Part shown: positions 1-5,478 of the stretch, in pieces
Position numbering within the stretch: position 1 is the first letter of the stretch
Layout: each line of letters starts with the position of its first letter
Source: an uncultured Collinsella sp.
GTDB taxonomy: Bacteria > Actinomycetota > Coriobacteriia > Coriobacteriales > Coriobacteriaceae
DNA: 6,622 nt
Direction of reading: 5' to 3'
Assembly: GCA_900554595.1 (NCBI GenBank)
Contig: USHZ01000112.1
Span: forward strand, 1 to 6,622
The notes under the pieces: model-generated
The model's input: the letters and a program-made list of their open reading frames with translations, nothing else
What the model was told of the DNA's origin: nothing
Databases searched by the model: none
Program-made: the position numbers and the translations under genes

Positions 1-1
1 T

Positions 2-7
2 AAGGAG
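2..7 (+). promoter_or_regulatory. Ribosome binding site of secG
   Basis: AAGGAG lies 7 nt before the ATG at 15. It fixes the start of secG even though the window opens only a few bases upstream. The promoter of secG lies outside the window. Confidence 0.8.
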
Positions 8-14
8 CTTATCT

Positions 15-269
15 ATGGGTCCGTTCCAGATTCTTCTGTTTGTCGTTTGGGCTGTCTCTGCCGTGGCGCTGACGATTCTCGTTCTGATGCATTCCGGTAA
101 GGGCACCGGCGTTTCGGATATGATCGCTAGCTCGCTGTATAACTCCAGTTCTGCCACGGGAGTCATGGAGCAGAACCTCGATCGCCTGACGGTAATTATG
201 GCCGTCGTTTTTGCCGTGTGCGTCGTCCTGTGCATGTTCTTCTTCCCGCAGGGCATCGTTGGCTTCTAA
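15..269 (+). CDS. secG: Preprotein translocase subunit SecG
   Basis: This 84-residue protein fits SecG, the small auxiliary subunit of the SecYEG channel that moves unfolded proteins across the cytoplasmic membrane; SecG assists SecA-driven transport. Two hydrophobic membrane segments are visible, about residues 4-25 and 59-79. They are joined by a glycine- and serine-rich cytoplasmic loop containing HSGKGTG (26-32), the region where the family carries its conserved Gly-rich stretch. A charged NLDR (54-57) precedes the second segment, as is common in SecG of Gram-positive bacteria. Length is normal for the family. The start is set by AAGGAG 7 nt upstream. A strong terminator follows 23 nt after the stop, so secG is the last gene of a transcription unit entering from the left. 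In many actinobacteria secG follows the glycolytic genes gap, pgk and tpiA, but those genes would be outside the window. Confidence 0.93.
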   Translation: MGPFQILLFVVWAVSAVALTILVLMHSGKGTGVSDMIASSLYNSSSATGVMEQNLDRLTVIMAVVFAVCVVLCMFFFPQGIVGF

Positions 270-292
270 GCACGAACCGCATAAATACTTGC

Positions 293-326
293 AAAGGGTT
301 CCGCATGTGCGGGACCCTTTTTGTTT
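293..326 (+). terminator. Intrinsic terminator after secG
   Basis: A 12-bp stem pairs 293-304 with 309-320, with one G-U pair at 300/313, around the loop ATGT (305-308). It runs straight into a T-rich stretch, TTTTT at 318-322 then GTTT. This is a textbook Rho-independent terminator. It separates secG from the opp operon. Confidence 0.92.
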
Positions 327-413
327 ACATATTTGTAACAGAGTCAAAATATCCCCACATACTTCGCCCAACTAAAGAAATTCTCGACCGTTAACCGGAA
401 TTAGCCCCAAATC

Positions 414-463
414 GTGCATAAAATGCGCTACTGTATTGCAAAACGTTGGCCTGTTGTGCATAA
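414..463 (+). repeat. Direct repeat GTGCATAA x2, possible operator
   Basis: GTGCATAA occurs at 414-421 and again at 456-463, with starts 42 nt apart, or about four helical turns. The first copy is half of a near-palindrome, GCAT-AAA-ATGC (416-426). The second copy overlaps a possible -10 box. This could be a regulator site for the opp operon, but the repeat is short and may be chance. Confidence 0.25.
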
Positions 464-464
464 C
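436..464 (+). promoter_or_regulatory. Possible promoter of the opp operon
   Basis: TTGCAA (436-441, 4 of 6 to the -35 consensus) and CATAAC (459-464, 4 of 6 to the -10 consensus) are 17 nt apart. This would give a leader of roughly 90 nt before oppA. Other candidates in the spacer are no better: TAAAAT at 419-424 is a 5-of-6 -10 box without a partner, and TTTACA at 324-329 is a 5-of-6 -35 box inside the terminator tail. A promoter must exist between 327 and 550, but its exact place is uncertain. The rest of the 270-563 spacer shows no gene and no RNA element that I recognise. Confidence 0.25.
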
Positions 465-551
465 CAGCCATAGCAACGGGCGGCGTTTTGATGGTTCGGA
501 TCGGATTGTCTCGACATATGTCCGACTGAACATTTCTTTGTCCTATCTCAT

Positions 552-558
552 AAGGAGG
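552..558 (+). promoter_or_regulatory. Strong ribosome binding site of oppA
   Basis: AAGGAGG, a near-complete match to the anti-Shine-Dalgarno sequence, lies 5 nt before the ATG at 564. It is the best ribosome site of the operon, which fits a binding protein made in excess over its transporter. An out-of-frame ATG at 559 touches the site and is too close to be used. Confidence 0.85.
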
Positions 559-563
559 ATGGC

Positions 564-2240
564 ATGGCTGATTCTATGTTCCACCAGCCCGTTATGGGTC
601 GTCGCGCCTTTGTTGGCGGCACCCTCGCTGCGAGCTCCATGGCTTTTCTTGCCGCATGCGGCAAGAAGGGCGGCGACACTTCCGGTTCTGAGTCCGGTTC
701 GACGCTGAACTTCTACATCAACAACCCGGTCTGCATTGACCCCTACAATGTCCAGGAGGACCAGGGCACTCAGGTCGAGTACCAGCTCTTTGACGCTCTG
801 ACCTCTTATGACGCCGAGAAGGGCGAGATCGTTCCGCTGGCTTGCGAGTCCTTCGAGGCCAACGACGACGCCACCGAGTTCACCTTCAAGATCAAGAAGG
901 CCAAGTTCCACAACGGTGACGACGTTACCTCCAAGTCCTTCAAGCTCGGTTGGGAGCGTCTGGTCAACACCAAGTCGGCCATCGCTACCGAGTACGGCCC
1001 TTCCGAGGTCTCCTATCACCTTTCCATGGTCGAGGGCTATGACGACCTGCTTGCCGGTAACGCCACCGAGCTCAGCGGTGTTACCTGCCCCGACGATGAG
1101 ACCCTCGTCGTTAAGCTGTCTTCCGCTTACGCCGACTTCCCCTTCGTCGCCTCTCACCCGGCTCTGGCCCCGGTTCCCGAGTGCGCCGAGTCCGATGCCA
1201 AGAGCTTCTATCTTGCACCGGTCGGTAACGGCCCGTTCATGATGGACGGCAAGTGGGAGGATGGTCAGGAGATCAACCTCAAGAAGTTCGACGATTACTA
1301 TGGCGACAAGGCCAAGATCGATGGCATCCACTTCCAGGTCATCAAGGACGTGGAGACCGCCTACAAGGAGTTCCAGGCCGGTAACCTCGATATCTGCGAC
1401 GTTCCCGTTGCTCAGATCGACGCTGCCAAGAAGGATCGCGGCGTGTCCAAGGACGGCTACACCATGGGCGACGGCGAGCGCATGCTGCTCGGCGCCGAGC
1501 CTTCCACCTACTACCTGACCTGCAACACCACGGCCGAGCCGTTCAACAACGCCGACCTGCGCAGGGGTATCTCCCTGGCCATTAACCGTGAGGCCATCTG
1601 CAAGACCATCTTCAAGGGTACCCGTACCCCCGCCGACGGCATTGTTCCTCCGGGCATCGATGGCTACAAGGAGGGCGCATGGGAGTTCTGCGCCTACGAC
1701 GTCGACAAGGCCAACGAGTACCTCGACAAGGTTGCTCCCGCTGGCGCTAACGGCGATCGTGGCATTAACGTGACCCTTTCCTACAACCAGGACGGTGGCC
1801 ATAAGGAGATTATGGAGTCCATCATCGGCGACCTCGCCAAGGTCGGCGTTACCGCCGTCTCCGATACTCCTGAGTGGTCTGCGCTGCTCGAGCAGTACCA
1901 GAACTTCAACTATCAGTTCGGTCGTCTGGGCTGGATTGCCGACTACCCGATCATGGACAACTTCCTGTATCCGCTGTTCCACTCTGACTCCCTCGGTGGC
2001 GACAACCGCTCTGGTTACAACAACCCCGAGTTCGACGCCAAGGTCGACGAGGCCCGTACCACGGTTGACGACGAAGAGCGCGTCGCTAAGATGCAGGAGG
2101 CCGACGCAATGGTCGCTGCCGACTGCCCGGTCATCCCGGTGATGTTCTACACGCACACCATCGCTGGCTCCGATCGCATCAAGCACCTCTATGTCGATCC
2201 GCAGAAGCACGCCGAGCTGGGTACCGCCGAGCTCGCCTAA
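564..2240 (+). CDS. oppA: Oligopeptide ABC transporter, peptide-binding lipoprotein
   Basis: A 558-residue family 5 solute-binding protein (SBP_bac_5) that catches peptides outside the membrane and hands them to OppBC. The N-terminus has GRRAFV (12-17), a twin-arginine-type motif. A weakly hydrophobic stretch follows, then the lipobox LAAC (29-32), so Cys32 should be lipidated after cleavage. Family landmarks are visible in order: the KFHNGDDVTS block (114-123), FNNADLRRGISLAINR (327-342), and GWIADYPIMDNFL (456-468). Asp460 in the last block lines up, from memory, with the Asp of E. coli OppA that binds the peptide amino end; this favours peptides over nickel or sugars. The mature protein has nine cysteines besides Cys32, which is many for a secreted protein. 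The start is fixed by AAGGAGG. Internal Met5 and Met11 are possible but have no comparable ribosome site. Exact substrate (di- or oligopeptide) cannot be told, so a Dpp-type role is possible. Confidence 0.93.
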   Translation: MADSMFHQPVMGRRAFVGGTLAASSMAFLAACGKKGGDTSGSESGSTLNFYINNPVCIDPYNVQEDQGTQVEYQLFDALTSYDAEKGEIVPLACESFEANDDATEFTFKIKKAKFHNGDDVTSKSFKLGWERLVNTKSAIATEYGPSEVSYHLSMVEGYDDLLAGNATELSGVTCPDDETLVVKLSSAYADFPFVASHPALAPVPECAESDAKSFYLAPVGNGPFMMDGKWEDGQEINLKKFDDYYGDKAKIDGIHFQVIKDVETAYKEFQAGNLDICDVPVAQIDAAKKDRGVSKDGYTMGDGERMLLGAEPSTYYLTCNTTAEPFNNADLRRGISLAINREAICKTIFKGTRTPADGIVPPGIDGYKEGAWEFCAYDVDKANEYLDKVAPAGANGDRGINVTLSYNQDGGHKEIMESIIGDLAKVGVTAVSDTPEWSALLEQYQNFNYQFGRLGWIADYPIMDNFLYPLFHSDSLGGDNRSGYNNPEFDAKVDEARTTVDDEERVAKMQEADAMVAADCPVIPVMFYTHTIAGSDRIKHLYVDPQKHAELGTAELA

Positions 2241-2337
2241 GAGTTTGCAGCTTCCGTGAGGGTCAAGTATTTACGTAGACCTCATGGGAAACATACAGTT
2301 CTCCCTAACCTGGGGTAAACTGGCTGATGGTAATTTT

Positions 2338-2369
2338 GGGATGCCGGTCTGGCGATCGGCATCCCATTT
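2338..2369 (+). promoter_or_regulatory. Stem-loop between oppA and oppB, weak terminator or mRNA stabiliser
   Basis: A perfect 9-bp stem pairs 2338-2346 with 2357-2365 (GGGATGCCG / CGGCATCCC). It can extend inward by three pairs, one of them G-U, to a four-base loop TGGC (2350-2353). What follows is ATTTAGG, with only three T residues, so full termination is unlikely. In binding-protein operons such a hairpin commonly lowers downstream expression or protects the 3' end of the upstream message, giving more binding protein than membrane parts. That role here is inferred. Confidence 0.6.
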
Positions 2370-2376
2370 AGGTTAA

Positions 2377-2392
2377 TCCCTAGATAGGGGAG
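2377..2392 (+). promoter_or_regulatory. Weak oppB ribosome site inside a small hairpin
   Basis: The likely Shine-Dalgarno is GGAG (2389-2392), only 4 nt before the ATG at 2397. CCCT (2378-2381) can pair with AGGG (2386-2389) around the loop AGAT, with an added T-G pair at 2377/2390. This covers part of the site. Translation of oppB may therefore be weaker than that of oppA. The hairpin is short, so the effect is uncertain. Confidence 0.4.
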
Positions 2393-2396
2393 TGGT

Positions 2397-3434
2397 ATGG
2401 GTAAGTACATCGTTAAACGTGTGCTTCAGTTCATCCCGGTATTTTTGGGCGTTACGCTGATTCTGTTCGCCCTCCAGAACATCGTGCCGGGAGATCCGAT
2501 CAAGCTGATCGGTGGAGACAAGGCTCTGTCCCCCGAGGTGGAGCTTCAACTTCGCGTGCGCTATCACCTGGTCCAGGCGGACGAGGACGGCAACGCGATC
2601 CTTGACGAGAACGGCGATCCCGTTCCAACGTCGCTTGTGGACCAATACTTGAATTACATGAATGGTCTGCTTCATGGCGATCTGGGCAATTCGTACCAGC
2701 GCAAGCTGCCGGTTGCGGAAATCTTTGCTCAGAAGTATCCGTATACGGTTAAACTCGCCGCGTGCGCCATCGTGCTCGAGGCAATCATGGGTATCGGTGC
2801 GGGTATCATTTCGGCAGTAAAGCGTTACTCCTTCTGGGATATTTTGGTAACGCTCACCACGTCGATTCTCGTTGCCGTCCCTGCCTTCTGGCTCGGTATG
2901 CTGCTGCAGCTGTTCTTTGGCGTCATCCTTAAGGATGCCACCGGCGGCGCTTTCTCCATGCCGATTTCGGGTGCCGGCGGTGCCAGCTCTCAGTATCAGG
3001 ATTGGATGCACTATGTGCTTCCGACCATTACGCTGGCTTCGGTTTCGACCGCCTATGCTGCCCGCATCATGCGCTCGCAGCTGCTCGACGTCATGAACCA
3101 GGATTACATCCGCACGGCAAAGGCTAAGGGTCTCTCCAATCGCGCGATCATCGTCAAGCATGCGCTTAAGAATGCACTCATCCCCGTCGTTACCTATATT
3201 GGTGTCGACTTCGGTGGCATGCTTTCGGGCGCCATCCTGACCGAGACGGTCTTTAACTGGCCCGGTATCGGCTCTGAGGTCTACCGCGCCATCAGCATGC
3301 GTGACTGGCCCATCGTTATGGGCGGCGTTACGCTCATCGTCGTCGTCGTCATGGTGATCAACCTGCTCGTCGACATTAGCTATGCATTCCTCGACCCGCG
3401 CATCCGCCTTGGCGGTCCGTCGGATAAGGCCTAA
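2397..3434 (+). CDS. oppB: Oligopeptide ABC transporter permease OppB
   Basis: A 345-residue inner-membrane permease of the OppB/DppB type (BPD_transp_1), one half of the peptide pore. The N-terminus has the usual GKYIVKRVLQFIPVFLGV start with a first membrane segment (about 9-29) ending in NIVPGDP. Further membrane segments lie near 120-140, 149-178, 207-223, 261-280 and 306-328, six in all. The cytoplasmic coupling (EAA) loop is clear: RTAKAKGLSNRAIIVKHAL from 239, with the key Gly245, which docks on the ATPases. LHGDLGNSY before the second segment is typical. Residues 62-77 form an acidic insert (DEDGNAILDENGDP and two more) that I do not expect in the common version. The gene lies 156 nt after oppA and 14 nt before oppC. 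It should pair with OppC; DppB of a dipeptide system is the main alternative name. Confidence 0.93.
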   Translation: MGKYIVKRVLQFIPVFLGVTLILFALQNIVPGDPIKLIGGDKALSPEVELQLRVRYHLVQADEDGNAILDENGDPVPTSLVDQYLNYMNGLLHGDLGNSYQRKLPVAEIFAQKYPYTVKLAACAIVLEAIMGIGAGIISAVKRYSFWDILVTLTTSILVAVPAFWLGMLLQLFFGVILKDATGGAFSMPISGAGGASSQYQDWMHYVLPTITLASVSTAYAARIMRSQLLDVMNQDYIRTAKAKGLSNRAIIVKHALKNALIPVVTYIGVDFGGMLSGAILTETVFNWPGIGSEVYRAISMRDWPIVMGGVTLIVVVVMVINLLVDISYAFLDPRIRLGGPSDKA

Positions 3435-3435
3435 G

Positions 3436-3441
3436 GGAGGT
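3436..3441 (+). promoter_or_regulatory. Ribosome binding site of oppC
   Basis: GGAGGT sits 7 nt before the ATG at 3449, directly after the oppB stop. It is a strong, well-spaced site, unlike that of oppB. Confidence 0.75.
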
Positions 3442-3448
3442 ACGTCTC

Positions 3449-4384
3449 ATGCAGGAAACTGATTCTCAGTCTCAGGGGCAGGCTACCGCCACTAAGGCCG
3501 CATCTGCTCCCGCCAAGTCCCGCACGCTGTGGGGCGACGCTTTTAAGCGTCTTCGTAAGAACAAGCTCGCCGTTATCGGTGTTTGCTGGATCATCATCGT
3601 CGTTGTGGTTGCCCTGACCGCCGACCTGTGGGCTAAGCCCTGGCTCGGGTCGCCGACGGCTTCCGACTCGACTACCATGGCCGAGACTTCGTTGCTGGCT
3701 CCGTGTGCCGAGCATCCGTTTGGCACCGACGCCCTTGGTCGCGACATTCTCGTCCGCGTTATCTACGGTGCACGCGTTTCGCTGTCCGTCGGCATTATGG
3801 CCACCGCCATCTCCACGGTGATCGGTCTGGTCATGGGTGCTCTGGCCGGTTTCTACGGCGGAATCTGGGATACGATCATCATGCGCTTTGCGGATATCTT
3901 CCTAGCGTTCCCGTACGTGCTGTTCGTCGTCGCCATGATCGCCGTTATCGGCCGTGGTCTTCAGAATGTCTTTATCGCCATCGGTATTCTCGGCTGGCCT
4001 TCTATTGCGCGCGTCTTCCGATCCGCGATCCTGACGGTCAAGGAAAACGACTATGTTGACGCTGCGCGCGCGATGGGTGCATCCGATGCTCGTATCGTCG
4101 TGCGTCACATTTTCCCGAACTCCGTCGCCTCTATCGTGGTCTACGCAACCATGAACATTGGTGGCGCCATTCTGACCGAGTCCGCTCTGTCCTTCCTCGG
4201 CATGGGCGTTATTCCGCCTACGCCTTCGTGGGGCTCCATGATTCAGGACGGTCAGCAGTATCTTCTGACTGCTCCCTGGATGATGATCATGCCCGGTCTG
4301 GCAATTCTCTCGACGGTGCTTGCCTTCACCCTGCTGGGTGACGGTCTGCGCGACGCCCTCGACGTCAAGATGAAGGACGCATAA
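3449..4384 (+). CDS. oppC: Oligopeptide ABC transporter permease OppC
   Basis: A 311-residue membrane permease of the OppC/DppC type, the partner of OppB in the pore. A polar Gln/Ala/Ser-rich cytoplasmic tail (1-24) leads to SRTLWGDAFKRLRKNKLAV and the first membrane segment (about 40-58), the usual OppC_N layout. Next comes the OppC hallmark HPFGTDALGRDILVRVIYGA, beginning at His89. The EAA coupling loop is DAARAMGASDARIVVRHIFP from 204, with Gly210. Several membrane segments follow, with TESALSFLGMGVIPPTPSWG and LGDGLRDALD near the end as expected. Length is normal. The stop is 2 nt before oppD, and the oppD ribosome site lies inside the last oppC codons, so the two are probably coupled in translation. 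Nothing is missing. The only CTA leucine codon I noted in the gene is codon 152. Confidence 0.94.
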   Translation: MQETDSQSQGQATATKAASAPAKSRTLWGDAFKRLRKNKLAVIGVCWIIIVVVVALTADLWAKPWLGSPTASDSTTMAETSLLAPCAEHPFGTDALGRDILVRVIYGARVSLSVGIMATAISTVIGLVMGALAGFYGGIWDTIIMRFADIFLAFPYVLFVVAMIAVIGRGLQNVFIAIGILGWPSIARVFRSAILTVKENDYVDAARAMGASDARIVVRHIFPNSVASIVVYATMNIGGAILTESALSFLGMGVIPPTPSWGSMIQDGQQYLLTAPWMMIMPGLAILSTVLAFTLLGDGLRDALDVKMKDA

Positions 4385-4386
4385 GG

Positions 4387-5478
4387 ATGAAGAAGAACAA
4401 GAACTATGTGGACCTGAAGGACCAGCCGGTTCCCGAGGGCCAGCATCTGCTCGAGGTCGATGACCTTAAGATGTATTTCCACACCGAGGATGGCGTCGTT
4501 CGCGCTGTCGACGGTGTCTCCTACACGCTCGATCGCGGCGAGACCCTGGGAGTCGTCGGTGAATCCGGCTCCGGTAAGTCCGTGACCGCCATGACCATCA
4601 TGGGCCTTATCTCGATGCCTCCGGGAAAGATCGAGGGCGGTGACGTTCGCTATCGCGGTCGCTCCATCCTCGAGATGACCGAGGAAGAGATGCAGCACAT
4701 TCGCGGCAACGATATCGCGATGATCTTCCAGGATCCTATGACCTCCTTGAACCCGGTTTATAAGATCGGCAAGCAGGTGGGCGAGGGCCTTCGTCTGCAC
4801 CGTGGCTACTCCAAGCAGGAGGCGCTCAAGCGTGCCACCGAGCTTTTGGACCTCGTTGGTATTCCCGAGCCCGAGAAGCGCGTCAATGAGTATCCGCACC
4901 AGTTCTCTGGCGGTATGCGTCAGCGCGTCATGATTGCCATGGCTCTTGCCTGCGATCCCGATATTCTGATTGCCGACGAGCCCACGACGGCTCTGGACGT
5001 TACCATTCAGGCTCAGATTATCGAGCTCATGCAGGAAATGCAGGAGAAGAACGGCAATGCCATCATCATGATTACCCATGACCTGGGCGTCGTCGCCGAC
5101 ATGGCCGACAAGATCATGGTTATGTACGCCGGCCGTCCCGTCGAGTTCGGTACTGCTGAGGAAATCTTCTACGAGAGCCGCCACCCCTACACCTGGGGCC
5201 TTATCCGCTCCATCCCGGAGCAGGCCATCGAAGAGAAGAAGCCGCTTACGCCGATTCACGGCAACCCGCCTTCGCTCATGAACCTGCCCGAGGGCTGCGT
5301 GTTCTCGCCTCGTTGTCCCTATGCGACCGATAAGTGCCGCAAGCAGCGCCCCGAGCGCGTTGTCACCGAGTCTGGTCATTACTCTGCGTGCCACTACTCC
5401 GGTGACCCCGAGTTTCTCAAGAACGCTCCTGAGACGTCCCGTACGCGCAAGGATTCCAAGAAGGGAGGCGAGGCGTAA
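4387..5478 (+). CDS. oppD: Oligopeptide ABC transporter ATPase OppD
   Basis: A 363-residue cytoplasmic ABC ATPase, one of the two motors of the importer. All motifs are intact: Walker A GESGSGKS (58-65), Q-loop FQDP (Gln115), signature FSGGMRQR (173-180), Walker B ILIADEP with catalytic Glu198, D-loop ALD (202-204) and switch His231. The oligopeptide C-terminal domain begins near HPYTWGLIRSIP (266). It carries four cysteines, 304, 310, 317 and 335 (C-X5-C-X6-C-X17-C), the pattern that holds a [4Fe-4S] cluster in some OppD/DppD proteins. The start follows oppC by 2 nt. Its likely ribosome site is AAGGA (4373-4377), within oppC; the AAGG touching the ATG is too close. The stop overlaps the oppF start by 1 nt (TAATG). 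DPMTSLNP after the Q-loop favours OppD/DppD over OppF. Confidence 0.95.
   Translation: MKKNKNYVDLKDQPVPEGQHLLEVDDLKMYFHTEDGVVRAVDGVSYTLDRGETLGVVGESGSGKSVTAMTIMGLISMPPGKIEGGDVRYRGRSILEMTEEEMQHIRGNDIAMIFQDPMTSLNPVYKIGKQVGEGLRLHRGYSKQEALKRATELLDLVGIPEPEKRVNEYPHQFSGGMRQRVMIAMALACDPDILIADEPTTALDVTIQAQIIELMQEMQEKNGNAIIMITHDLGVVADMADKIMVMYAGRPVEFGTAEEIFYESRHPYTWGLIRSIPEQAIEEKKPLTPIHGNPPSLMNLPEGCVFSPRCPYATDKCRKQRPERVVTESGHYSACHYSGDPEFLKNAPETSRTRKDSKKGGEA

Noticed and set aside
325..338. Inverted repeat TTACA-N4-TGTAA just after the secG terminator
   Set aside because: It has only 5-bp arms in AT-rich DNA overlapping the terminator tail, and matches no operator I can name.
9..371. 120-codon minus-strand frame over secG and its terminator
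   Set aside because: It runs through a terminator hairpin and opposes a well-supported secG. The product is polar with no known domain.
436..708. 90-codon plus-strand frame entering oppA out of frame
   Set aside because: It overlaps the oppA ribosome site and signal peptide in another frame and has no ribosome site of its own.
543..2210. 555-codon open frame on the minus strand opposite oppA
   Set aside because: It is codon-aligned with oppA and open only because oppA lacks TTA, CTA and TCA codons. Its translation is Val/Leu/Gly-rich with no recognisable domain, and the plus-strand protein is clearly OppA.
2270..2299. Possible promoter TTTACG / TACAGT between oppA and oppB
   Set aside because: Both boxes match only 4 of 6 with an 18-nt spacer. 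An independent oppB promoter cannot be supported from this alone.
4252..5394. 380-codon minus-strand frame opposite oppD
   Set aside because: It is a codon-bias shadow of oppD, whose ATPase motifs are unmistakable. No ribosome site or domain supports the antisense frame.
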